Assembly: GCF_042683405.1 (NCBI RefSeq)
Contig: NZ_JBHUJS010000014.1
Coordinates: 251,425-315,424 of the forward strand
Direction: 5' to 3'
Length of the DNA stretch: 64,000 nt
Source of the DNA: Telluria sp042683405
Lineage (GTDB): Bacteria; Pseudomonadota; Gammaproteobacteria; Burkholderiales; Burkholderiaceae_D
Under the pieces are notes generated by a model. That model saw only the letters and a program-made list of their open reading frames with translations. It did no database searches and had not been told where the DNA came from. Shown here piece by piece: positions 25,633 through 34,074 of this stretch (within the stretch, counting starts at the first letter, position 1; the number at the start of each line of letters is the position of its first letter). The position numbers and the translations under genes were made by a program.

Positions 25633-25641
25633 AACAAAGTC

Positions 25642-25668
25642 AGCCCGCTAAATGCGGGCTTTTTGTTT
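25642..25668 (+). terminator. Intrinsic terminator of the tRNA operon
   Basis: AGCCCGC (25642-25648), loop TAAAT, GCGGGCT (25654-25660), then TTTTGTTTT. Confidence 0.88.
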
Positions 25669-25740
25669 TCCAGCATCGACGTCCCCACGCGGTCGCATCT
25701 TGATCCAGCCGAACGTCAACACAGCCTCGGTCGCTACCTC

Positions 25741-26286
25741 ATGACACAGTTCACCCTCCGCCCAGCCACGATAGCCGACCTCTCGGAAATCATGCGCCTC
25801 GAGCGCGCTGGTTTTGCGGCCGCCATTCAGGAAACGGAAGATACTTTTCGTGACCGTATCACAAGCTTCCCGCAAGGCTGCCTGGTCCTTGCCGATACGT
25901 CCGGCAAACTCTCCGGCTATCTTTGCGCCGAACTCTGGCCGTATGCTACGGAAGTCCCGCGCGAGCGCTTCGCCCGCGACCACGCGGCGTCCGCGACGCA
26001 CGATCCGAACGGTCAGGAACTCTACATCTCGTCCATGGTGATCGATCCGGCACGCCAAGGCATGGGCCTTGCGAAACGCCTCTTTTCCGAATCGCTCGCG
26101 CACATCCGACAACGGTTTCCAGCGGTGTGCAGCGCAGTCCTGATCGTTCACCCTGATTGGAAGGGCGCTCGTCAGATCTATCGATCAAACGGTTTTGCCC
26201 AAGTGGGGGTAGTCGGACAATATTTTCGGAGCGATGGAGCTACCATCGACGCGTTAGTGATGAGACGCGGATGGGCTGCGGTTTAG
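25741..26286 (+). CDS. GNAT-family N-acetyltransferase
   Basis: Predicted acetyl-CoA-dependent acetyltransferase of 181 residues. It starts MTQFTLRPATIADLSEIMRL, contains LYISSMVIDPARQGMGLAKRL (the acetyl-CoA-binding Q/RxxGxG/A motif, here RQGMGLA) and ends with the IYRSNGFAQVG strand-helix typical of GNATs. A much longer frame from 25465 would read through tRNA-Cys and the terminator and is rejected. Substrate unknown. GC content starts to drop after this gene. Confidence 0.82.
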   Translation: MTQFTLRPATIADLSEIMRLERAGFAAAIQETEDTFRDRITSFPQGCLVLADTSGKLSGYLCAELWPYATEVPRERFARDHAASATHDPNGQELYISSMVIDPARQGMGLAKRLFSESLAHIRQRFPAVCSAVLIVHPDWKGARQIYRSNGFAQVGVVGQYFRSDGATIDALVMRRGWAAV

Positions 26287-26302
26287 CAAAGCCGTTGACC
26301 GC

Positions 26303-26521
26303 TCATTCATCCAATCGTTGGGTAACAATTCCAGTAAATGTAGTTGCAACGCAATATAACCCGTAGGCAATTGCCACTGCACTGATCGCGAATCCCACTA
26401 TCGATGTATTCCGGGAGCCGATCTCCCATCCTAAGAAATTTATACCTCCGCCTCCCAATCCTACAAAGAATGCGATGAGACCCCGTCTCATCTTGCTGTT
26501 TAGTTTAGGTCTTGGTTTCAT
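26303..26521 (-). CDS. Small two-helix membrane protein, unknown
   Basis: Hypothetical protein of 72 residues: a basic N-terminus (MKPRPKLNSKMRRG), a glycine-rich hydrophobic helix (about 14-32) and a second helix (about 38-60), ending TQRLDE. No family is recognised. The ATG at 26521 is chosen over 26638 because the extra N-terminus is non-hydrophobic, rich in Arg/Pro and lacks a ribosome site. It lies in a locally AT-richer patch (26.3-27.3 kb), suggesting recent acquisition. Confidence 0.45.
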   Translation of the reverse strand: MKPRPKLNSKMRRGLIAFFVGLGGGGINFLGWEIGSRNTSIVGFAISAVAIAYGLYCVATTFTGIVTQRLDE

Positions 26522-26631
26522 CAGTTGCACCCTGAGGAATGAATTGCGGCGTCGCCCCAGTTTAGCCGGATTTATCGGGAATCTCGGTTTTCGTTGACCA
26601 TTTTCCGGCACAAATGCTTGAGCGCGGGGCC

Positions 26632-26955
26632 TCAACAAGCGTCGTGGTCAGGAATTGTAGGGGTCTCATTCAACGCTTCTACAAACCAGCCGATCCAGTA
26701 GAGCAAGAAGAAGGTGACAGCGAGCATCGTTCCGAAAACTGCCGCAGCGTTACCTGCGCTAATTTGCGAGTCCACCCATGGAAACACACCAATGACGTCC
26801 GCTACGATGATCTGGATGAGAAACGGCAACATCACCAAGAAAGCCAGATCACACGTGCTCGCTACCTGTGTGAGCATAACAATCGCCCACCAAGCTGCGA
26901 TGCATATTACGTAGGTTGTGCAAACGCTGATGCCGCTAAGGTTCCGCATATTCAT
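26632..26955 (-). CDS. Hypothetical three-helix membrane protein
   Basis: Predicted membrane protein of 107 residues with helices at about 10-30, 35-55 and 70-92, the last containing VFGTMLAVTFFLLYWIGWFV. ATG 26955 follows TTGGAGCG at good spacing, so it is favoured over an upstream start at 27066. No family is recognised. It lies in the same orientation as the 72-residue membrane protein downstream and in the same AT-richer patch, so the two may form a small accessory operon. Confidence 0.5.
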   Translation of the reverse strand: MNMRNLSGISVCTTYVICIAAWWAIVMLTQVASTCDLAFLVMLPFLIQIIVADVIGVFPWVDSQISAGNAAAVFGTMLAVTFFLLYWIGWFVEALNETPTIPDHDAC

Positions 26956-27285
26956 TTGAGCGCTCCAAAGTGATGTATCACCGCTCCAGACTAATACGTC
27001 ACACTCGCTAGATACATCAAATTCAGAGGGGGCTCGACTCCTGGCACCATGGGTAGTGTCAGGCACTACTACGCGTAGTCGCGGCCGATGTCGCGCGTCA
27101 TTTCCGGTCTACGGTCACGCGACGCTGGTCGGCAGTGTGCGCGAGCGTGTGTTGTCGCGGTGTCGGACTTAACCCGGTACCGGTGATGAGCGGATGAACT
27201 GGGTAAAAAATCAGGGTGAACTATTGATCAATAGGTCGCCAACTCTTCGGTAGAAATTGCCATCAAGATTTTACCTACGATGATT

Positions 27286-27320
27286 TGGCCGAATCGACCA
27301 TATTTGGACCAATTCCGCCA
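27286..27320. repeat. Inverted repeat, family C, degraded copy
   Basis: TGGCCGAATCGACCA faces TGGACCAATTCCGCCA, a decayed version of the inverted repeats at 1708-1742 and 38805-38839. It sits in the 317-base gap 27067-27383, which otherwise contains no gene or clear signal. Confidence 0.55.
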
Positions 27321-27383
27321 TCCCAACAGATTGCAGAGACGTTTGAACGCGCCACCACCCGGCATAGGCTTTAGAATGCATCG

Positions 27384-27932
27384 ATGAGAACACTTGCGTG
27401 GATGATGATCGTCGCGTGCCTCTCGGCATGCTCAGACCCTGGCCCGCGGGGCCGCACGGCACCGCAGCCGTTCACCGAGTTCGCTGTTCTTACGGCGGAG
27501 CAATCGGCTTGCCTCTTCGACTGTCCCGCCTTTGAGGTGAAGGTTTTCTCCGATGGCCGGGTGCTTCATTCCGGTCCGACCTTCGAGCATTCTGGTGGTC
27601 CGCATGAATCTCGCATCGACCGGCGCGGTTTGGAGTCGATCGCCCAGGCGCTTCGTGACGTGCGCTTCTATGAGATGCGTGACCGTTACGTGGAAGGCGA
27701 CGGTTGCAAAGGCACGGTCACCGACATGTCAACCCTCAGTTTCAGCGTGAGCCGGGGAGGAGGGCACGACAAGAGCGTCGTTTTTTATAGCGGATGCATC
27801 GACCCTACTGCCCCGATCGATCGCATCAATGCACTGATCAAGGCAATTGACCGTGTCACCGGTACGACGTCGTTACTTGAGCAGCGAAAAAAGTTGGTTC
27901 CAAAAGAATGCTTGTACGGATGTGAATCGTGA
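27384..27932 (+). CDS. Lipoprotein of the DUF6438 type
   Basis: Predicted exported lipoprotein of 182 residues: hydrophobic signal and lipobox LSAC (Cys16), then a domain containing CLFDCPAFEVKVFSDGRVLH and an FYEMRDRYVEGDGCKG segment with conserved cysteines, a layout seen in DUF6438 proteins. Its function is not known. The stop codon TGA (27930-27932) overlaps a GTG of the next frame. Confidence in the family rests on recall of the motif only. Confidence 0.65.
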   Translation: MRTLAWMMIVACLSACSDPGPRGRTAPQPFTEFAVLTAEQSACLFDCPAFEVKVFSDGRVLHSGPTFEHSGGPHESRIDRRGLESIAQALRDVRFYEMRDRYVEGDGCKGTVTDMSTLSFSVSRGGGHDKSVVFYSGCIDPTAPIDRINALIKAIDRVTGTTSLLEQRKKLVPKECLYGCES

Positions 27933-28003
27933 AAGTTCATCGATTCGCTTGCGTTGCCAGTTTTGAAGTGAAAGCCAGAACAGGCCCCCGTCATGAAATC
28001 GAG

Positions 28004-28273
28004 ATGAGAACCCTCGCCAGCTCAATGAACGCTCGCGACGTGATCATTTTCACCCAGCCGGATTGCGCTTACTGCGAAATGGCGAAACGCTGGCTCGATG
28101 AGCACGGGTTCGCGTACACGGAATGCGACATCGGGTCGGATCCCGACTGTGCAGCTGCGTACAAGCGGTACCTCGCGGTCGGCACCCCCTATGTGGTGAT
28201 AAGGCGAAACGGGAGGGAACGCCATCTGCGCAACGGTTTTACGGCTGCAGCGTTTCTCGCTGCATTGACCTAA
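28004..28273 (+). CDS. Glutaredoxin-family protein
   Basis: Predicted thiol-disulfide oxidoreductase of about 89 residues. It has VIIFTQPDCAYCEMAKRWL with a CxxC active site (CAYC), a glutaredoxin-like second strand FAYTECDIGSDPDC, a cis-proline region GTPYVVI and a final NGFTAAAFLAAL. Start choice is uncertain: ATG 28004 (following GAAATCGAG), ATG 28025, or GTG 27929 overlapping the upstream gene are all open; 28004 gives the most typical length. Confidence 0.7.
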   Translation: MRTLASSMNARDVIIFTQPDCAYCEMAKRWLDEHGFAYTECDIGSDPDCAAAYKRYLAVGTPYVVIRRNGRERHLRNGFTAAAFLAALT

Positions 28274-28380
28274 ACCGCCCAGGCGGCACCCGCCGATTAT
28301 CCGTGTTTGAATACTGTTGAGTTATTGCTCAGCAGGTGCATAATTGGTGGCAATCCCATCAGTTATGCACGAGGACGAAC

Positions 28381-29985
28381 ATGGCCACTCGAAGTGCTGC
28401 ACGACGGTCGCGCCGCGCCGCTCTGGTACCCAACCTGGCCAGCGTACTGCTCGCCCTCGTCCTGGCCGCTTGCGGCGGCGGTGGCGGTGACAGCGCCCCG
28501 GCGCCTGCACCGGTGCCCCAGCCGCCGCCGGTCGTCGCCCTGCCGGGCAGCTATTCCGACCCGATCAGCTATTCCGGCGCGGCCACTGCATCGCTGGCTG
28601 GCGCAGAGGAGCACGCCGCCACAGTGGACAAGACCATCACCGTCGATGGCGCGCCGCTCACGTACAAGGCCACCACCGGCCACCTGACAGCCACCGACCT
28701 GCAAACGGGGCAGCCGGTCGCATCCTTCTTCTACGTCGCCTATACCGTCAGCGGCCAACCAGCGGCGCAGCGGCCGGTAACGTTCTTCTACAACGGCGGA
28801 CCGGGTTCGGCATCCATCTGGCTGCATCTCGGCGCATTCGGGCCGCGCCGGCTGGCCACCAACTTCCCGTCCACCACGCCGCCCGCTACGCCTGTGCAAA
28901 TGGTCGACAACCAGGAGACGCTGCTGGATCAGTCGGACCTGGTCTTCGTCGACGCGATCGGTACCGGCTATTCGCAGGCAGTCGCGCCGCGCACCAATGT
29001 GCACTTCTGGGGTGTCGACGAGGACGCGGCAGGCTTCCGGGACTTTGTACGCCGCTACCTGGCAGCCAATAACAGACAGGCCTCGCCCGTGTACCTGTTC
29101 GGCGAATCCTACGGCGGCCCGCGCACGGCCGTGCTGGCCAACATGCTCGAGAGCGCCGGCGTCCGCGTGACCGGCGTCATGCTGCAGTCCCCTGCAATGA
29201 ACTACAACTCCAACTGCGGCGTGTTCAATCCCGGTCAGGTCAGTTGCGAAGGCTACATCCCGAGCTACGCGGCCGTGGCGGCGTACCACAAGAACGGCAG
29301 CCTGCCGACCGACTTCTCGTCCGTGCTGCAAAGCGCGCGGGCGTTTGCCTCGGGCCCTTACCGCAACGAAGTCGCCGCTTTCCTGACCAATGGCACGCCA
29401 CCAAGCGACACCACCGTGAACCAACTGGTGACTTACACCGGCCTGCCGGCGCTGACCTGGAAGCAGGAGTTCTCGATGGTGCCCGGCGCCTTCCGGCCCC
29501 GCGTGATGCCGGGGTACGTGATCGGACGCTACGACGCCCGTGTCACGGCGCCGGTAGGCAGTCCGCTGGCGGCTGGCGGCGACCCATCGCTCAGCGTGGT
29601 CGGCAGTGCTTTCAACAACACGATCAAGAGCTACCTCGAGACCGAACTGCTCTATACCGCAAAAACGCCATACCTGGGCTCGAACAACGTCCTCAACCAG
29701 TGGAACTTCGCCCACGACGGCAAGGCGCTGCCGGACACCATTCCCGACCTGGCCGCCGCCCTGACGCTCAATCCACAGATGAAAGTGCTCGCCATGGGCG
29801 GCTACCACGACCTGGCCACGCCGTTCTACCAGAACGAGCTTGACCTCGCGCGGCTGGGCACTGGCTACAGCATCTTCATTCGCAACTACAACAGCGGGCA
29901 CATGAGTTACCTCGACGACAAAGTGCGCCTCCTCCAGGAGGCCGACCTGCGCGCCTTCTACAACAGCACATTGGTGGCACAATGA
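28381..29985 (+). CDS. Secreted S10-family serine carboxypeptidase-like lipoprotein
   Basis: Predicted exported peptidase of 534 residues. The signal peptide ends in lipobox LAAC (Cys31), followed by a Gly/Pro-rich linker. The alpha/beta-hydrolase domain of family S10 contains FFYNGGPGSAS (oxyanion region), LVFVDAIGTGYS, nucleophile LFGESYGG, an Asp in GGYHDLATP and a His in NSGHMSY. S10 peptidases remove C-terminal residues at acid pH and are often secreted. Start ATG 28381 is chosen because the upstream 15 codons are not signal-like. It overlaps the EF-hand gene by 4 bases. Confidence 0.85.
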   Translation: MATRSAARRSRRAALVPNLASVLLALVLAACGGGGGDSAPAPAPVPQPPPVVALPGSYSDPISYSGAATASLAGAEEHAATVDKTITVDGAPLTYKATTGHLTATDLQTGQPVASFFYVAYTVSGQPAAQRPVTFFYNGGPGSASIWLHLGAFGPRRLATNFPSTTPPATPVQMVDNQETLLDQSDLVFVDAIGTGYSQAVAPRTNVHFWGVDEDAAGFRDFVRRYLAANNRQASPVYLFGESYGGPRTAVLANMLESAGVRVTGVMLQSPAMNYNSNCGVFNPGQVSCEGYIPSYAAVAAYHKNGSLPTDFSSVLQSARAFASGPYRNEVAAFLTNGTPPSDTTVNQLVTYTGLPALTWKQEFSMVPGAFRPRVMPGYVIGRYDARVTAPVGSPLAAGGDPSLSVVGSAFNNTIKSYLETELLYTAKTPYLGSNNVLNQWNFAHDGKALPDTIPDLAAALTLNPQMKVLAMGGYHDLATPFYQNELDLARLGTGYSIFIRNYNSGHMSYLDDKVRLLQEADLRAFYNSTLVAQ

Positions 29986-30323
29986 AGACCATGCACTTAC
30001 TACTCCTGCTCATGACTGCTGCCGGCACGGCCTGCGCACAGGCGCCGATCAGCACGGACGCTACGGTGCCACCCGCGCTGCGGGTTCGGCCGGCGGAAGC
30101 GCCGGCGACCGGTGCGGCGCTGCGCGCGGAGGCGCTGGCCAAGTTGCAGGCGCAGTTCCAGGCAGCGGACACCGACAATAACGGCAGCCTGACGGTCGAC
30201 GAGGCGAAACGCTTCGGCTTTGTTGCGAGGAATTTCGACGCGATCGACGTTGAACGCCGCGGTGCAGTGACCTTCGAAGACCTGCGCGTCTACCTCGCAC
30301 GGGAGAAAGCAGCGCGGCGCTAG
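29982..30323 (+). CDS. Exported EF-hand calcium-binding protein
   Basis: Small periplasmic protein of 113 residues with a signal peptide cleaved after about AQA (residue 21). A canonical EF-hand loop DTDNNGSLTVDE (63-74) is followed by a degenerate second hand (IDVERRGAVTFEDL). It is coupled to the S10 peptidase by an ATGA overlap, so it may be a calcium-dependent partner or stabiliser of that enzyme, by inference. Confidence 0.75.
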   Translation: MKTMHLLLLLMTAAGTACAQAPISTDATVPPALRVRPAEAPATGAALRAEALAKLQAQFQAADTDNNGSLTVDEAKRFGFVARNFDAIDVERRGAVTFEDLRVYLAREKAARR

Positions 30324-30511
30324 GCGTAAGCCGCAAGCCGCTCTGCGGCCTCCTTGCTCCTGTTTTTCCTGTTGAAGCGTCGGCCTGGGGAGGCCATGAT
30401 CGGGAGCGCGCGGACTCGTCCGTAACCAAAGGTAATGAACACGGATGACTCTCGGTTTGCGGTAGCCTGATGCCAGGTCCACGCCGATCAACCCAGACGC
30501 CAGGAGGCTCC

Positions 30512-31072
30512 ATGTTCAGGAAAACGATAGCTGCAGTTGCGATGACATTATTCGCGAGCGCCTTCGCTCAAGCAGAAACGTGGGAGTTTTCCTATACAGG
30601 CTTTTATGTAGAGGATCAGGCGAAATTCGAGCCCAATTACACGTGGCGCGGAGAGTTTTCCGGAACGGATGTGGACGACGACGGGGTCATCGAGTTTGAC
30701 GAACTGAGTTCTTTCCGTCTGTTCATCTATGACTACGGTATCGGAAGTCCGGATTACTGCGATGTCGGTACCTATTGCGAGCTGCAGGCCTTTAGCTACC
30801 ACCTCACGGGAGATCTCTCGTTCACTACGTGGACAAGGTATTCGGACGAGAATGGCTCGTCGTCGACGTGGACTATTATTGCCGGCGAAAGGATTAGCAC
30901 TGAGCTCCTGCGTGCTGATGGATCAACCGGCTCATCAAATGTGTACTGGACTGCGCAGACACGGTTCGAGATCACGCCTCCGCCCATGCCCGTGCCCGAG
31001 CCAGCAGCGCCCGCGATGCTGGCCGCTGGCCTGGCCATCCTCGGCGTTCTCCGTTACCGCAGAGGCAGTTGA
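30512..31072 (+). CDS. PEP-CTERM sorted extracellular protein
   Basis: Exported protein of 186 residues: signal peptide (about 1-22, ending AQAET), a beta-rich mid region with acidic EF-like DVDDDGVIEFDE, and a C-terminal PEP-CTERM signal, VPEPAAPAMLAAGL then a hydrophobic helix and RYRRGS. Such proteins are handled by exosortase/EpsH systems in exopolysaccharide-making betaproteobacteria; no exosortase is in this window. ATG 30512 follows a strong AGGAGG (30502-30507). Confidence 0.8.
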   Translation: MFRKTIAAVAMTLFASAFAQAETWEFSYTGFYVEDQAKFEPNYTWRGEFSGTDVDDDGVIEFDELSSFRLFIYDYGIGSPDYCDVGTYCELQAFSYHLTGDLSFTTWTRYSDENGSSSTWTIIAGERISTELLRADGSTGSSNVYWTAQTRFEITPPPMPVPEPAAPAMLAAGLAILGVLRYRRGS

Positions 31073-31222
31073 TCATGCAATCGGGGGCATGGCTTGGCGC
31101 CATGGCTGCCGCGAAGTGGTCGGGCAAAGCATGGGCAACGGTGAGGTGACCCGTATCGCGATCGCCCGGATAAGGCGATCCGCGCATGCTGTATCATCCG
31201 GGTCCGAGAACGAAAGCCGCGC

Positions 31223-31858
31223 ATGCTCATCATCACCATCAAACAAGGCAAGGAAAAAAGCATCCTTGCCGGCGACCCATGGATCTACGTTTCCGCCATC
31301 GACAAGGTCGAAGGCAAACCGCAGGAACGTAACAAGCCCGGCTCCACGGCGATCGTGCAGTCCTCGTCACGCCAGTTCCTGGCGCGCGCCGCATACAACG
31401 CCAAGTCGCAGATCGCCGCCCGTGTGTGGTCGTTGCGTGAGGACGAGCCGGTCGATCATGCGATGATGAAGCGTCGCGTGCAGGCCGCCATTGCCAGGCG
31501 CGCCGATGCGCTGCGCAGCGCCGATCCACAGGAACTGGTGCAACTGATCGACGGGGAAAAGGATGGCTTGCCGGGATTGCTGGTGCACAGCTACGGCGGC
31601 GCCGAAGGCTACCTGGTCTGCCAGTTCAATGCTGGCGGTGTCGATCTGTGGAAGATTCCCATTGTGCAGGCGCTGCTGGCTGCGACCGGCTGTCCCAACG
31701 TGTACGAACGCTGCGACGCTCTGTTACGCAAGGGGGAGGGGCTGCTGGCCAAGTCACGCGCGCTGGCCGGCGAAGAGCCACCGCAACGGTTGATGGTGCG
31801 GGATGGTAAGCGGCTGGCGCCAATGGATATCCGTACCGGATTCACTTACCCTCGCTGA
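31223..31858 (+). pseudogene. Truncated RlmI-like 23S rRNA methyltransferase (PUA and N-terminal part only)
   Basis: The 211-residue reading matches the N-terminal half of class I SAM-dependent RlmI-type enzymes (m5C1962 of 23S rRNA): MLIITIKQGKEKSILAGDPW (PUA domain), ARAAYNAKSQIAARVW, DGEKDGLPGLLVHSYGG, YERCDALLRKGEG and GEEPPQRLMV. It stops at DIRTGFTYPR, just where relatives continue TGxxLDQRDNR into the Rossmann methyltransferase domain (about 390 residues in all). The SAM-binding half is absent downstream; family A repeats begin 14 bases after the stop. It is probably inactive, though the PUA part could still be expressed. Confidence 0.75.
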
Positions 31859-31872
31859 GAAGCAGCGTGGGC

Positions 31873-31900
31873 GGGGACCGTCCCTACGGGACTGTCCCCC
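31873..31900. repeat. Interspersed repeat, family A
   Basis: GGGGACCGTCCC, TACG, GGACTGTCCCCC: two cores back to back, 14 bases after the truncated rlmI-like frame. Confidence 0.7.
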
Positions 31901-31929
31901 GCTTTTTTGCAAGCAGCACCGCTATTCGT

Positions 31930-31972
31930 GGGGACGGAACTGCCCGCTCAGCGGCCTGCGGCGGCAGTCCCC
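31930..31972. repeat. Interspersed repeat, family A full unit, inverted
   Basis: Read on the minus strand it runs GGGGACTGCC ... GCCGCTGAGCGGGC ... CCGTCCCC, matching the full units at 1615-1656 and 12913-12957. Confidence 0.75.
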
Positions 31973-31993
31973 TCGGCTGCGGACCGCCCGTGT

Positions 31994-32260
31994 TTATTTC
32001 TTCTTGCTTTGCCAGACGCGTTGTTGCTGCTTCTTCTGGGTCTGGACCCTGTTCTGGCTTGCCTTGTACAGCGTGGTGGCGTCTTCCTTTGCACGTTCCA
32101 GCGTGCGCATCTCTTCGTTGTCATCGTGCGCAACGAAATATTCTGCGTCCTGCGCGGACACCACCAGTTTGATCGCCGAGGCGTCGTCCAGTTCGTACAT
32201 TTCGGTGAGAAGCGTGGTGACTTCGTCGAGGTATTCTTCGTAGCTCAGGTAATTCATCAT
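31994..32260 (-). CDS. Hypothetical acidic/charged protein
   Basis: Small cytoplasmic protein of 88 residues: MMNYLSYEEYLDEVTTLL, then a predicted all-alpha body and a Lys/Gln-rich C-terminus (TQKKQQQRVWQSKKK). No family is recognised. A second ATG lies immediately inside at 32257. It is divergent from the next unknown gene. Confidence 0.5.
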   Translation of the reverse strand: MMNYLSYEEYLDEVTTLLTEMYELDDASAIKLVVSAQDAEYFVAHDDNEEMRTLERAKEDATTLYKASQNRVQTQKKQQQRVWQSKKK

Positions 32261-32360
32261 GGATCCATTCGGGTTAGGCCGACATGGTACAAGATCTTGC
32301 CCCTGCCCATGTAAGTGTTCGCCTCCTGCGCCGCATGCCCCGCGATGGTATGCTGCCTGC

Positions 32361-32708
32361 ATGACTACTGACTCCGACATCGAGCTGTCCGGCCCATTTC
32401 AGGCAACGGACGGCAACGGCCGTACCCTCGACGTGAAAGCGATCCGCATTTTCGACGAGGGCTACGGGATTATCGACGTGTACGTGCACTTCTCCGCCAA
32501 GCTCGATCCCGGCGCCTACAAGGATGCGGTGCTCATCCGCCAGATCATCGACCGGCTGCGCTCGGCCGGATACAAGGGGCCGGACTTCGCGCACAGCGAT
32601 CCCGGCCTGCAGGAAAGCCGCGTCATCGTTCTGGAAGCGCCCGAGGAATTCGCGGCCTTTGCCAAGAGCCGTGGCTGGAAGAACCTCGCCGAAGAGTTCG
32701 ACGAATAA
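32361..32708 (+). CDS. Hypothetical protein
   Basis: Cytoplasmic protein of 115 residues with no signal or membrane segment: an N-terminal beta-rich part (IELSGPFQATDGNGRTLDVK), a helix (AYKDAVLIRQIIDRLRSAGY) and a C-terminal EEFAAFAKSRGWKNLAEEF. Family unknown. ATG 32361 is chosen because an upstream frame extension overlaps the divergent gene's promoter area. It converges with the two-gene unit at 32742-33905. Confidence 0.55.
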   Translation: MTTDSDIELSGPFQATDGNGRTLDVKAIRIFDEGYGIIDVYVHFSAKLDPGAYKDAVLIRQIIDRLRSAGYKGPDFAHSDPGLQESRVIVLEAPEEFAAFAKSRGWKNLAEEFDE

Positions 32709-32741
32709 GCGGTCCTGCTGCTGCGGCGCTACCGCCGCAGC

Positions 32742-33500
32742 TTAGTGCCGCGACGGCGGCAATACGTGCCGGAACGTGGGTTCGATATTCTTCGAATGCA
32801 GGTGGCGGACGATATCCTCCAGCGTGGCGTCCTTGAGCAGCAGGCCGTCAATGTCGACGGCGCGCTGCGGCTGCGCAAGCGTCACCTCCGGCGCTACTCC
32901 CATCCTTTGTCCGAGCGTTGCCAGGCCGCGCGCAAACTGGTCCGCGCCGATGCTCAGCAAGCCTTCGAGGAAGGCGACCTGGCCGCCCAGCGCTGGCGAC
33001 ATCTCCAGTCCCGCATCCTCAGCGAACGACGCGCCCATACCCGGATGGATGAACGCTGCCCACTTGCCCGTGCGCTTGCTCAGGCACGGCGGCAGTTCGA
33101 TGGGGGCATCAAGAGCCTCGGCTGCCATCTCGACACCGGGCACGAATGCCTGGCAAAGCAGGTGGACGAATTCCTGCGCCTGAGCCGCCGGAACGGGCGT
33201 TTCCAGGGACAGCCACAGGCGGTAGCCATCGCCGCCGGAGACGCTGACGGCAGGGGCGGGGAACGCCAGTTCCGACTGGATCGCGTTCGCCACGGTGCAG
33301 AGGCTGGTCCAGTGCTGGTCTTCGCTCCCTGGCTCCTTCCGGAACGGGATGACAATCGCCCGGACCTGGCCATCCGCATCCACAAGATCGAACTCGCTGG
33401 AGGGGCCGAGGATGTGCTGTTCGAGCGCTTCCGCCGTGACAGCGCCCGCGGGCAGGTAGAGCCGCATCAGTTCCGCGATGAGATTTTGCATGGGGTTCAT
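32742..33500 (-). CDS. Hypothetical protein, second gene of a two-gene unit
   Basis: Soluble protein of 252 residues, MNPMQNLIAELMRLYLPAG, with a conserved-looking middle (GGDGYRLWLSLETPVP) and no signal peptide. Not recognised. Its start lies six bases after the stop of the upstream gene 33507-33905, and its ribosome site (GGAG) falls inside that gene's end, so the two are co-translated. Confidence 0.6.
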   Translation of the reverse strand: MNPMQNLIAELMRLYLPAGAVTAEALEQHILGPSSEFDLVDADGQVRAIVIPFRKEPGSEDQHWTSLCTVANAIQSELAFPAPAVSVSGGDGYRLWLSLETPVPAAQAQEFVHLLCQAFVPGVEMAAEALDAPIELPPCLSKRTGKWAAFIHPGMGASFAEDAGLEMSPALGGQVAFLEGLLSIGADQFARGLATLGQRMGVAPEVTLAQPQRAVDIDGLLLKDATLEDIVRHLHSKNIEPTFRHVLPPSRH

Positions 33501-33506
33501 GTCTCG

Positions 33507-33905
33507 TCACTCCGAATGGGCGATGCGCAGGCCGCCCTTGTTATCGGGCAGCCAAACTTCCGCCAGGTCCGAACTCACATCGAAGAATCCCAGGCCATGT
33601 CGGGCGGCGAGCGCAAACACCGCCTCGTGCGCGCGGTCGATCTTGTCCCAGTCGAGGAAGGTCATGTAGATGAGGGCAGGGCAGATGATGTATTCGGTGC
33701 CGGTCGGCTCATCCGAATCCGCCGGCGCGGGAGGGAACTCCGCTCCCAGGTCGGCGTAGAACGCCTGCAGCGCCGGCGCAGAATGGGCCGGGTCGTCGTA
33801 AGCCTGGTCGTCGCTCCAGTCGGTCTGCTGTTCGTACCAGTCGAGGAAGGCGGCGCGCTTTGCGGGCGCGGCCTCGGGTGCAAACACCATCAGGTCAAAG
33901 GTCAT
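33507..33905 (-). CDS. Hypothetical protein of the 'DLMVF' type
   Basis: Acidic cytoplasmic protein of 132 residues. The opening MTFDLMVFAPEAAPAKRAAF, WYEQQTDWSDD, YDDPA and the closing HGLGFFDVSSD resemble a widespread but uncharacterised group of bacterial proteins that begin (S/T)YDLMVF. The resemblance is from memory and no function follows from it. It is the first gene of a two-gene minus-strand unit. Confidence 0.6.
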   Translation of the reverse strand: MTFDLMVFAPEAAPAKRAAFLDWYEQQTDWSDDQAYDDPAHSAPALQAFYADLGAEFPPAPADSDEPTGTEYIICPALIYMTFLDWDKIDRAHEAVFALAARHGLGFFDVSSDLAEVWLPDNKGGLRIAHSE

Positions 33906-34074
33906 GCGTGCTCCGGTTGAGATGCGTTGCGGCTTGGCCGCTGAATGACGCGATTATTTCACGGATGGGCCGTTACGGAAAACGGAGTTGGCTGCATCCC
34001 TGTTGTCGAAAGCTGTGCCGGGCTTATATGATGCGCATCTACTGGTCCCCATCCAACGCGAGGAAGGCGCTGCA

